DNA from: Pohlia nutans
Lineage: Eukaryota > Streptophyta > Bryopsida > Bryales > Mniaceae
Reading direction: 5' to 3'
Length of the DNA stretch: 64,000 bases
Assembly (NCBI GenBank): GCA_022496805.1
Contig: CM040094.1
Span: 18,437,501-18,501,500 of the forward strand
The translations under genes were made by a program, and so were the position numbers. The notes beneath the pieces are model-generated. The model had not been told where the DNA came from. It ran no database searches and saw only the letters and a program-made list of their open reading frames with translations. Positions 22,696-33,600 of the stretch are shown here, in pieces; the stretch's first letter is position 1; the number at the start of each line of letters is the position of its first letter.

Positions 22696-23473
22696 GCATC
22701 GTTGTCAGAGAAGAAAAGCAACAAGCACCACCACTACTCTTGTATCCCGCCGGCCATACTCCCGCAGCATGAAATTCAGCGATCCCGCAGGCACAAAAGG
22801 ATGACACAAGGCCGTTAAAACGTGAGATGGAAAGGTTTGGAAGGGAGATTCGAAGAGAGAGGCGACGAACAGAGCGTGCCCTGGAGATGGCCCTAAAATT
22901 CACCAAATGGATCGAGACGCGGCTTAAAAGAACCGGGATTTCACGGGGAGCGTTACTAGGGAAGTGAAAGAATACGAGAGTGAAGGAAGGCTGCGAAGGT
23001 GGAGAGCAAAACCGGAATTCCGATGGACTCGTGAGGGCTCTTTGGTTTCTCTGCGAAAACAGCGCGGCACGCAACCGAAGAGTGGCTTGTCAATCGCGGG
23101 CCGGCCGCGGGGTTCGAACCCGGGTGACAGTTCCGCACCGGAATCGGTCCACTGAATATGATCTTTCTTCTACAAATTTTCTCAGTAGAATTTATTTTTT
23201 ATTTTTTATTTTTTATCTTTGCAGGTTTTTTAGGAGAGGATTTCAACGCACTATAGAATGTATTATTTCGATACCGTATGCAAAAGTTATTTGGATTTAA
23301 AGTTTTACTAGTATCGTATCCGAGAGTTAGGGTCGATAAAAATTAATTATTGAAAGAGAAGTCTAAAATTTTAGAAAATAATGTTTTTACAAAAAATTAG
23401 AATTTCTATGGTATTAAAAGGAATCTAAGAGAGTATTGATTCATAGAATTTTAGAGAATATTTGCATCATTCA
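22696..23473. other. GC-rich then AT-rich intergenic DNA
   Basis: 22700-23155 is GC-rich with overlapping frames on both strands but no recognisable domain. It may be a divergent promoter/5' UTR area. GGTTCGAACCC at about 23111 looks like a tRNA T-arm but lacks a tRNA context. 23160-23473 is AT-rich. Confidence 0.4.
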
Positions 23474-24060
<587 letters not shown>

Positions 24061-24911
24061 TGGGCATGAGTTGCCGACCTTGACAACCGAGTACGGTAAA
24101 TGATTGACAGAAGCTATGTTGTTGAGGCCGCAATGAGCATTCTTGAAACCTTAGTTAAAGTAACTTTGTAGTAAAAAATAAAAAGGAGATAGTTAAACGA
24201 ATTAAAATATAACACCACTTTCAAATTGATGAGAGAATTTGCAATGTGAAAAGTGAATATTACATAAATTAATAAGAATGTGAATTTAACTCCTAAACAT
24301 CTAAAATCGCCTAAGTTGCGGCAAGTAAAATATGGTTTTTTGAATTTTGAATTTTGAATTTTGAATGAATTCACACCTTTGACCCCCAAGCGTCTAAAGA
24401 GCTCAATATAGCCAAACTTGGTTGTTTTTTAGTCAAACATTGATTTTCACCTAGTTCCTAATTTCAAATAAAAATGATCCCAACTAAGAAAGTGTGGTAA
24501 AGCTATCTTCTACTTTTTAATCCAATTTACTATTCTTCAAAATTGTCAAAATTGCACTTTCTACAACACTTTAAAGCTCGAACCTTTAAAATTTCAATAT
24601 ATATTGCAAAAAAGAAATTTCTAGCAAATTTCTTTTATGTGAGCTCGAAAAGCATGCTCCTACAATTTGTTGTTCATCACTATTATTTAAAATTTTCCTT
24701 TGATATTTATACTATTTTCAGCCCTTTTGTAATTATTGTGATTTTTACAAGAAAAAAACTTAGAATTCTTATAAAATTCATTATCATTGACAAAATTATG
24801 AAAAAAAAATCAAGGTAACAATAACCTATGTGAGAGAAATACAAGAAAATATAATATATTTTAAATATAAATGATTGATGAAGTTCAATCGGATAAATGT
24901 AGTGTGGATGC
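24061..24911. other. AT-rich intergenic DNA
   Basis: No exon was recognised. A three-fold GAATTTT repeat sits at about 24341-24364, and a TTTGACCCCCAAGCGTC word at about 24378 resembles a TTAA-element terminus without a partner. Confidence 0.4.
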
Positions 24912-25164
24912 TTAACCCCTAAAGGACCATGATCATTCTTAAAATTTTATCACTTTCTCGTGATGCTTTCAAAAAGGCAGTTGTATCTCTTGATTGGTAT
25001 TCATGTAGAAAACTTCACCGTTGAAGCTCAAAGAGAACTTAGTCATGAGGATGTATGTCAATTTTCAGAACAATCTACCGCATATATTACATGATTATAA
25101 GGTTTGATTTTTGAATTTTTTGAACAAAACCAACAGGTCATTCATTGCAAACTTTTTCATAAAA

Positions 25165-25728
25165 TTAACCCCTAAACGTCCAGGCATCCAGTTACTGGAT
25201 GTTTGTTGGTCAAACCCAATTTTGATCTTGAAGATTACTTTTTTTGTCAATACACCCAACTAAGAATATGAAGTTTATTAAGTCTAGTTTGTACTCCACT
25301 TTTCAAATTTTAAAAATTCCAATTATTGAGTATTTTATTGCTTGTGCAAGCTTTGTAGGTCAAGGTTTGAATTACTCTACATAGGAATGATGGGATTTTC
25401 AGCTTTCGAATTTCAAAATTGAAATAAAAAGTTTCTATGGAAAACATATCATGTGATTCTCCATTGTAATTTGTACCTGCTCCCAAAAAATATTAATTTT
25501 TTAAAGCTTTTTTGTAATAAAATTATTTTTTGAAGTATTTGACTTAAAAATTTGTTAAAAATGCCGTATTAAATCAAAAAAATCTGAAAATTTCAAGACT
25601 CATAGGAAACATTCAATTCCATGCATGAAAAATATTACAAAATATATTTTGATAAATCTTGAAGGCAAAAATTTAGTAAATTGTGTAGTTTGACTTTTCT
25701 ACAAAGGAGTGCTACGTTTAAGGGTTAA
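25165..25728 (+). mobile_element. TTAA element, family F copy 1
   Basis: TTAA-CCCCTAAACGTCCAGG at the left and GCTACGTTTAAGGG-TTAA at the right bracket 564 bp of non-coding DNA. The hairpin CATCCAG-TTA-CTGGATG is at 25185-25201. Copy 2 at 28546-29108 is collinear and of nearly the same length. Confidence 0.88.
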
Positions 25729-26065
25729 GAACCATGATTAGCATTTGAAATTTTAGGAGCATACAAAGATGTACTATATCTAGATGCTCACAAAAAATGG
25801 TGTTCTAAAACTAAATACAACAACAATGATTAATTTTCAAAGATTTATGTTTGGGTGAAGTGGCTTGTTGGTGACTTGTTGAGCCGATGTTTGTGATCAT
25901 TGTTGATTTTGACATTGCATAAAATGTTTTAAAGAATTCAAATATATATTTGGAATATTCCAAAATATTCCAAAATAATATAAAATATGTTGAAAAGATT
26001 CCAATTATTTTGAAAAGATTCCACTTGAAATATATTTAAACATTTTTCGTAATTATTATATAGTG

Positions 26066-26614
26066 TCAACCCTTTAGCGCGCCGGCGTCCAGATTCTAGA
26101 CGCCGGATGAATTTCAGCAGCTCGATTTCTGTAGGTACCGGATGTTTTTCAATCATTTTTATTTATTTTTCATTCTTGTGCTAGTTGAATACCATTTGTA
26201 CGGTATGGATCTTCCAAATAAGATAATGTGAATTTTTGAATATTTACAAAAGTGATTAATGTCAAGTTTCAATCTTAGTCCAAAAAGAAAGACCTTAAAT
26301 ATGATTTTCCATAGTAAGTAGAATCAAATAATGGAAACCATACCATCTCATAGTGCATGTCATTCTAATTTCATTACAATTTTTTTAAATTTTTTTGTGT
26401 TAATTTTGGATTTTTAATTGAATTTCAAGAGAAAACCTTGCAAAATTACTTTTAAAATATTAATAATAAATATGATGAATCCAACCGTACGGATGTTATC
26501 TACACATTGACATTTACAACTTTGTTTTGTACATCAACTCGATTTTCGTTTTTCATCAACCATTTTATAACAAATCTTTGAAAACAATGTTGAATCGGGA
26601 CGTTAAAGGGTTAA
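26066..26614 (+). mobile_element. TTAA element, family B, full-length copy
   Basis: The left end reads TCAACCCTTTAGCGCGCC (the TTAA is mutated to TCAA) and the right end GGGACGTTAAAGGG-TTAA at 26614. A subterminal stem CCGGCGTC / GACGCCGG lies just inside the left end. At 549 bp it is the best reference copy for the family. Confidence 0.85.
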
Positions 26615-26928
26615 TGATGCAATAATGACAAATATTTTACATATTGTATACTCTTTTTTTTTAACGAATGTGACGTCCAAGTGTGAAAACGCCTTCCAAG
26701 TCATCAACGGCCCTAACTACCATGTCCCAAGTTCACCTACATTGACGTTTTAGTTTTTTCCCGATGAATCAACCAACGTAATTGCAAATCTTGAAAGATT
26801 TTTGTGTTCTTGTAACGGACATTTTCAATTCTTTAGTTAACATTGAGTCAAAATTATGAAATCCAAACAAGTTATTAAAGTAATGAAATTATTTTAGGAC
26901 ACAATGTGTCCACCTGGTCCTTTAGGGG

Positions 26929-27321
26929 TTAACCCTTAAACGTCAAGAGGGCCTGGACGGGGCAGCCGGGAAAGAATCTAATTTTTTTTGCGAAAAAATA
27001 ATAAATATAATAAAATATTATAATAATTTTTATTTTTATTTTTTTGCAAAAACGGCTCTGCAGTGCATCGCTGGCTAGCACTACAGCACTACTGAACTTC
27101 AGCTGCCCCAACCTCAAAACTTGTTCAATTTCATAACTTTGATTGCTTACCAACAATTCCACAATCTCTCAAATGAGGTGAAAATTTGGAATCTAGATCG
27201 CTTTTCCAGTAGCTTTCCAACGCAACAAGTTTCGCTTGATTTGGTTGAAAAAATCTACTTTTTTCTCCAATTATTCCTTTATAGCAAGCCCGTGGGGTTT
27301 GCTTTGACGTTTAAGGGTTAA
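26929..27321 (+). mobile_element. TTAA element, family H copy 1
   Basis: TTAA-CCCTTAAACGTCAA and TTGACGTTTAAGGG-TTAA are perfect 14-bp inverted repeats enclosing 393 bp. It shares its left TTAA with family G1 and its right TTAA with the next family A element. A decayed fragment of the right half is at about 49650-49773. Confidence 0.88.
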
Positions 27322-27811
27322 TCTCTAAACGCTCAAACGACCATTTTCTGGTCGTTGCTTGAATCTTACGGGTTGTCCGGAATATAAATAAATTGAAAAA
27401 ATAAAAATTTAAATTTAAATACTACATCAAATCTCCTTTCCAATGTAATTTGAATTATGTCAATCCGAGCTAAACTCCACCTGGGAGAATTTTTCAAACT
27501 GGATCACCTCAATATTGTCTTGGTGTTATAAAATTTGCTATTTGGGGAAAGTAATGATGTTCCCTCCATGATTTCTTTAGCTTTTTTGAAGTTTACCATC
27601 GATAAACTATCCTTAACCAAACAAAGGTTAATGCTTTTAAATTCATTAAAAAATATCTAAAGTTATTTTTGAAAGTTTGACCATACGGATCATTTCTAGA
27701 GATGATGCCTTACATTTTGTCTATTGAGCCAAACTTCATCAAACATACAAAAGGCACATATCATAACACATCCATGTTTTGTTCAATACCCCTTGGGCTT
27801 TTAGGGGTTAA
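27318..27811 (-). mobile_element. TTAA element, family A copy 2 (reverse)
   Basis: TTAA-TCTCTAAACGC at the left and GGGCTTTTAGGGG-TTAA at the right enclose family A sequence in reverse, including the CTCCACCTGGGAGAATTTTTC and GTAATGATGTTCCCTCCATG blocks. The hairpin CGACCA-TTTTC-TGGTCG is at 27338-27354. Confidence 0.85.
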
Positions 27812-28033
27812 GGATTAATGGTTTGAGTTCAATAAAAAAAAATTGGAATTTAAACCAATGTGGTTCTAGTGAGCTATTGAGATCTTAATTTAGAGCTTCT
27901 TGTTGGTAGCAAATGCCAATTATACTATTCCTAAAGGACGTCCAAAAGTTAATAAGGTTAGCAATTACCAATGCTTTTATCAATTTTTGGTGTTGTGAAT
28001 TAAAGGAGATGGACAATCATCAACTCTTTTGTA

Positions 28034-28115
28034 CTCCCTCTGTTACAAAATCAAACTATATTTTCCTTTGTTTTGTAGAATATTCATCTGAGTTTTATTT
28101 TGGAACAGAGAGAAC
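28034..28115. mobile_element. short degraded Stowaway-like MITE
   Basis: CTCCCTCTGTTACAAAATC after TA at 28032 pairs imperfectly with TTTTGGAACAGAGAGAA at the right. Only about 80 bp remain. Confidence 0.5.
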
Positions 28116-28213
28116 ATAATTTTACAATTTTGTTTTCTAATAGCAAAATTATTTTGGACATGCACTTCAAAAAAACCAGTGATATTAAATGGAAATGAAA
28201 TGAAAATGAAATT

Positions 28214-28280
28214 ATATATATATATATATACATAAAAATAAATAAAAATAAATAAAAATATGTATATATATATTTATTTA
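28214..28280. repeat. AT microsatellite with an AAATAAAAAT tract
   Basis: A run of ATATATAT is followed by three AAATAAAAAT-like units and another ATATAT run. Simple sequence only. Confidence 0.85.
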
Positions 28281-28545
28281 TTTAAAAAGTGTTGTACCAA
28301 TAGCCACTTTGTTTTGAAAGGTAGACTATACAAGTGGGTGGTAAAATTTTAGTATTTTTATTCATCACACTATTCAAAACCTATGGAAAAAATTCAAATT
28401 ATAAGTTTTATACATATATACATACATACATACAAATATGTATAAATATAAAGCCATTCCAATAGTAGAAATCTTGTCCGATGTGACTGTCTTGTCTTTA
28501 ACGACTAAATGTCACTAAAGACAAGCCACAACAAGCATTTAGTCA

Positions 28546-29108
28546 TTAACCCCTAAACGTCCACGCATCCAATTATTGGATGTTTGTTGGTCAAACCCAA
28601 TTTTGATCTCGAAGATGATTTCTTTTGCCAATACGCTCAACAGAGAAAATGAAGTTTATCAAGTCTAGTTTGCACTCCACTTTTCAAATCTTAAAAATTT
28701 CATGTATTGAGTAAGTTATTTCTTTTGCAAGCTTTGCAGCTCAAGCTCTGAATACACTACATGGGACGTTTACTTTTTGAATTTCAAAATTCAACTAGTT
28801 TTTTTTTATAGAAAACATATCAATGATATCATGTGATTCTCCATTGTGATTTGCATCTCATCCAAAAATTAATCAATTTTTTGAAGTCCTTTTTGTAATT
28901 AAAATGAATTTATGAAGTATTTGACTTAAAAATTTGTAAAAAAGTCATATTAAATCAAAAAAATCTGAAAATTTCAGGACTTAAAGGAAACACTTAATTT
29001 CATGCATGAAAATATTACAAAATATAATTTGATTATTCTTCAAGGCTTAATTTTGTATAATTATGTAGTTTGACTTTTCCAGAAAGGACTGGTACGTTTA
29101 AGGGTTAA
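28546..29108 (+). mobile_element. TTAA element, family F copy 2
   Basis: TTAA-CCCCTAAACGTCCACG and GGTACGTTTAAGGG-TTAA bracket 563 bp collinear with copy 1. The subterminal hairpin is CATCCAA-TTA-TTGGATG (28566-28582); both arms differ from copy 1 at the matching position, so pairing is kept. Confidence 0.9.
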
Positions 29109-30318
29109 ATATTTGAATAAAATGATTTGAAAAAAATTGAATTAACTTGAACTCATATTGATAAAAAAATGGAATCTAAAATCTTTTAATTCTAGAAAGG
29201 TATAGATTTTCATAAAAATAATTATGTTTATATTTGAAAATTTGACAAGGTAATATATGACAACGAAATAAATTTGGTAATATCGTAGTCAATATTTTAT
29301 AGTCTCATACAAAATTTTCAAATATATATGTATATGTGTGACCAACTTATAGATCTTTAAAAACAAGGAATTTTTGGAAATTCATTCTAAGAATAATTTT
29401 ATAAGTAGTATTGTTGAAAAAATTTAGAATACCAAAAAAACAAGTGTTTGAACCCCGAGGTTTGAAGAATCTGATTTATAACAAATATTACATATATTTT
29501 TTAAATAAGATAAAATTTGATTGTTCATTAAAATCTATTTAAATGGTGCAATGCTAAAAATTGCTACCTCTTTTTTTCAAGGTTTAGAAATGAAAAATAA
29601 ACTAATTAAAAAAAACCCAATACAACACGTGTAAATCTTATGGAAGAACATACTACCAAAATTTGAGCTCAACATTTCTAATTTTAGATATTCAATGGTT
29701 TATTTGACCACCAAAACCACTAGTGTATTATATTTTCAAAATCCTTTTTTCCTAATAAAACATTTACTAAAATATAAACTATGTTTAAAAACTGTTGTAT
29801 ATGCTTTTATTACCATTGGTTAATAGTTAGTTCGCTACATTAGTGCTGAATAAAATGTTATTTTTGGGAATGTTTCTTACGATTGCCAAATTTTCCTCTA
29901 AACAATTTATTTAGACATTTAGCTTATAATGGTTTTAAAACAATATTATGTTTATATTTGAGTTCCAAATCTCAACCAAATTTAAAAAATAAAATAAAAT
30001 AAAAACAAATAAAATACAAAAAGCCTTTGAAATAGCCTAATTCATTGTATGTGACTTCAAAAGCATCATTCAAATTCAACTTGTGATAAGACTAATGAAT
30101 AGAATCCACATATAGCTCAACTGAACCAAACTAAATGACAATGGAGTTTTATTTTCAACTCAGGCGTTAGTATAGTCTAAAATATTTATCACACAAACGT
30201 ACTATTCAACATCAATTGTGGTAGTGTCGTTGTAGCAGTCATGATGTGAAGTGGTGGCTTTGCTAGACTAGGCACACTAATTTTATAGTTACATTTTCAC
30301 ATTGTGACAAATTTGGCA
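29109..30318. other. AT-rich intergenic DNA, no gene seen
   Basis: Very AT-rich and without exon signals or recognised repeats beyond simple AAAT tracts. Confidence 0.5.
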
Positions 30319-31610
30319 GCACAGAGCTCTTGAAATAATTTTCTCCTGTAAACATCAAAACCACAAGAATTGTCAACAGAGTCAAATGAGTAATGTACCC
30401 CAAATCCCTTCTGCTTAACTGAAATAAGGTAAAACTGAAATCAGGTAACGACACCTAATTGCAACACCTACCTAAATACAACACTCTGAAATCTTGTACA
30501 ATTGATTTTAAGAATGTACACCGAATCAATATCCAAATTCATGTCAATTTTGGATCATTTATCAATAAAATTTTAAACCCTTATAAATTTTGCATTTGAT
30601 ATCTAAATAATACATTCTTTAGTGCATTTGAATCCTCTTTCATCTGCTAATAAGAATATCTGACCACTCTTAACACCAAGTGAGAAACAAACCTGGTTGC
30701 AAAATCTGGCTGGAGCGATCAACTTGGTTGTGTGCAATTCCACAAATCCTCATGAAGTAGAGCTGCAATAAATTCTACAAATTCAATATACTTGAAGGGA
30801 CACATGCCTGAAACACCTCACAGTACAGTACATTCCAAAATTGCCTAAAAAACTGATATATCTTGTATCTGTGGAACTCCATCGCAATGATAACATGAAA
30901 AAAGACACAATTACATTGACAATTAGTTAATAAGCATTAGATTCATGTTAGGTTAGTGTACAGTCAGGTACAAGTTGCTTACAAATTTTGACTCCTCCCT
31001 CATGAAAACATAGTCCCTTCCCTAAATTGTAATGTGCTCCATATGGCACCCATGGACCTACAAATTGAAAGGGACATTCCTACTCCAGTCCTCTACTAGT
31101 AGGAATTTTTTCTTACCATATTTGGCAGCCGCTTGATATAGGATCTACCTACTGCCAATGCTTACGAAAAAATTTGTAAGCATGTTGTACCCAACTGTAC
31201 TGTAAACGGTGTTAACTTAATGTTAGTGTCGTTAGCATTAACTCAATATTGCATTACAGGTATTAAGTTAATGTTAAGTCAACATTATTGATATAATGAC
31301 CTATTAGATAACACCAACTTTGTCGATATAATAGGAGTCTTTTGAGGTGAACATAACACACATATTCATCTGTTCAGTACAACATATTTGACTGCACAAA
31401 AAGAGGAAAAGAAGCACAGGACCAAAGCATGAGCATTTCTGCAGACACCACAATGATAGTAGGTAACAGATAATCAGAGCAACAAAAAGTAAAGGCCGCA
31501 GGTACTCACAGTTGAAATCTGGCACTGGATATAGAAAGATAGCCTGACTGGCAGGAGTACGCAAATCGATAAAGCGATTACTCAGTCTCCTGTCCTGGTT
31601 CACCTGCACA
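30319..31610 (-). pseudogene. aspartyl-tRNA synthetase partial pseudogene with introns retained
   Basis: Three pieces match the AspRS gene at 42723-47529 in the right order: an exon-3-like piece at about 31511-31605 (QDRRLSNRFIDLRTPASQAI), an exon-4 start at about 30704-30771 (Glu-Leu-His preserved in GTGGAATTGCACACA) and part of exon 9 at about 30319-30365 (GGAGAAAATTATTTCAAGAG on the minus strand). Intron sequence next to exon 4 is also shared (GACACATGCCTGAAACACCTCA against GGAACACATGCTTGAAATACC), so this is a DNA-level duplicate, not a processed copy. Exons 5-8 and 10 and most of exon 4 are missing. It cannot make a synthetase. Confidence 0.8.
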
Positions 31611-31839
31611 TACTGGATTTTAACTCAAAATCCAATCCCAAATCCAATATCATGTCAGTGAAAATCTATATATAAAGGTTATTTTTTAAATTTTTTTGTG
31701 ATCACGTCACGACCAAAGGTTTTAGGGTAGTAGAAAAGTCCTCAAGGGTGTGCATAGTAAAAGTTTTATATAATTTTCACCTAAAGGACAAATTATTCTG
31801 AATTTCAAAGAATGCTTGATATCCAAACTATAGAAGATA

Positions 31840-31941
31840 CTCCCTCTGTCCCATAATATCTAGCACGTAGGTTCTCTCAAATCTACCTCTTGAAGTAGAT
31901 TTGAGAGAACCTACGTGCGAAATATTATGGGACAGAGGGAG
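31840..31941. mobile_element. 102-bp Stowaway-like hairpin MITE
   Basis: CTCCCTCTGTCCCATAATAT at the left and its inverse at the right, between TA dinucleotides. The element is a nearly perfect palindrome (arms CACGTAGGTTCTCTCAAATCT and the complement) with a loop of only a few bases near 31893. Confidence 0.92.
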
Positions 31942-32730
31942 TAACAAGTATAACGAAACAGGAATGTAAGACGGGTGAGAGGTTTTTCAGGACCATTCTA
32001 AAGCTCTCAAAGAAGGGGGCGTGCATATTTGCAGTTCCTTGAGTTTTCAACCTACCAAATGTGAAATAGTGAGTTTTAAGGTAGAGTGTACAAAAAGTTG
32101 CCCAAAAATGGAATTTAGCATGGGTTAGATTCTCAACTACATATGCCACTACCACGGGTGAAACTGGAACAAGCGATAACATATATTATGAGTTTCAGGC
32201 ACTGGAGTTTGAATTTCTTTTTCAGATTTTCAGCACTGGAAAAGAACTCAATATGCATTTTGTATCTAGAAAATACATTCCAGATCAAGCTCATTTCCAG
32301 ATCTAGAAGATTGGTGGTAATGCTCTCAATGATCACACGACTGTGAAAATATGTAAACTGCACCAAAAAGGGGATTTACTGTGACCTCGAAACTAGTGTG
32401 GTTCTAAAAGTTACTTCTATGACGTCAGTGGAAACAATGACGTTACTGCGATTCATATGTAAATTACTGTGAAGTTTTGAAACAGTGCAAATCACACTAA
32501 ATCACCTTTTTTGGTGGAGAGAGACAGACCTAAGGTCACCCAGTGTACACATAAATAGACACTTATTTTGCTAGGGTAAAGCAGGTAATTTTGGTAGAGC
32601 ACATCACTTTCGAATCCTTTTTTGTTGAACTATTGTCAGTTCCAATTGATGAGCTCTAAATCCAACAAAAAGGGATTCGAAAGCACTTTAGTATGTATTA
32701 TACATGGATATTCAAAGTGCACCGTAAACC
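31942..32730. other. intergenic DNA, no gene seen
   Basis: No supported exon. A GGGATTCGAAAG word near 32669 is mirrored by CTTTCGAATCCTTTTTG near 32608, giving a possible small foldback. Confidence 0.4.
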
Positions 32731-32734
32731 AACA

Positions 32735-33590
32735 CTAGGCTTGATGTCCAGAAGGTGAACATGCTCAAAATGAATATCTTCATTCTAAGCAAGATATCAA
32801 TCAACACTAAGCTTGACGTTCAAATAGCGAACATGCTCAAAATGAATATCTTCATTCTAGGCAAAATGTCAATCATCACTAAGCTTGATGTTCAAATAAT
32901 GAACATGCTCAAAACGAATATCTTCCTTTTAGGCAAGATGTCAGTCAACACTAAGCTTGACGTTCAAATAGTGAACATGCTCAAAATGTCAGTCAACACT
33001 AGGCTTGATGTTTAGAAGGTGAACATGCTCAAAATGAATATCTTCGTTCTAAGCAAGATGTCAATCAACACTAAGCTTGATGTCCAAATAATGAACATGC
33101 CCAAAATGAATATCTTCATTCTAGGAAAGATGTCAACCAACACTAAGCTTGACGTTCAAACAGTGAACATGCTCAAAATGAATATCTTCATTCTAGGCAA
33201 AATGTCAATCAACACTAGGCTTGATGTTCAGACGGTGAACATGCTCAAAATGAATATCTTCATTCTAGGCAAGATGTCAATCAACGCTAGACTGATGTTC
33301 ACACGGTGAACATGCTCAAAATGAATATCTTCCTTTTAGCCAAGACGTCAACCAACACTAGGCTTTGATGCACACATGGTGAACATGCTCAAAATGAATA
33401 TCTTCATTCTAAGCAAGATGTCAACCAACACTAGGCTTTTATGCACACATGATGAACATGCTCAAAATGAATATCTTCAGATTCCAGGCAAGATGTCAAT
33501 CAAAACTAGGCTTGATGTTCAGACGGTGAACATGCTCAAAATGAATATCTTCATTCTAAGCAAGATGTCAGTAGCAAGAGGGAGTAAGAG
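32735..33590. repeat. 72-bp minisatellite next to the fucosyltransferase 3' end
   Basis: About twelve units of 72 bp (some shortened) carry GAACATGCTCAAAATGAATA, TCTTCATTCTAGGCAAGATG and TCAATCAACACTAAGCTTGA in order. Because 72 is a multiple of three the plus strand stays open over several units as a 24-residue repeat (MLKMNIFILGKMSINTKLDV), broken by indels. There is no independent sign of translation. The array ends about 15-30 bp from the fucosyltransferase stop codon and probably forms its 3' flank or UTR. Confidence 0.9.
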
Positions 33591-33600
33591 TGCACTGACC

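Larger units (their letters stand above)
24912..26932 (+). mobile_element. TTAA element, family G1, host of two nested TTAA elements
   Basis: Termini TTAA-CCCCTAAAGGACCA at 24912 and TGGTCCTTTAGGGG-TTAA at 26932 are perfect 14-bp inverted repeats. Inside lie complete family F (25165-25728) and family B (26066-26614) elements. Subtracting them leaves about 0.9 kb of non-coding sequence. Pairing of these two ends is inferred from their identity and could instead reflect two partial elements. Confidence 0.6.

Noticed and set aside
23105..23125. GGGTTCGAACCC tRNA T-arm-like motif in a GC-rich patch
   Set aside because: No acceptor stem, D-arm or anticodon arm at the required spacing on either strand. 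The motif is a short palindrome and is probably coincidental.
32735..33590. CRISPR-like array
   Set aside because: The 72-bp units are directly contiguous with no unique spacers, and the setting is a plant nuclear genome.
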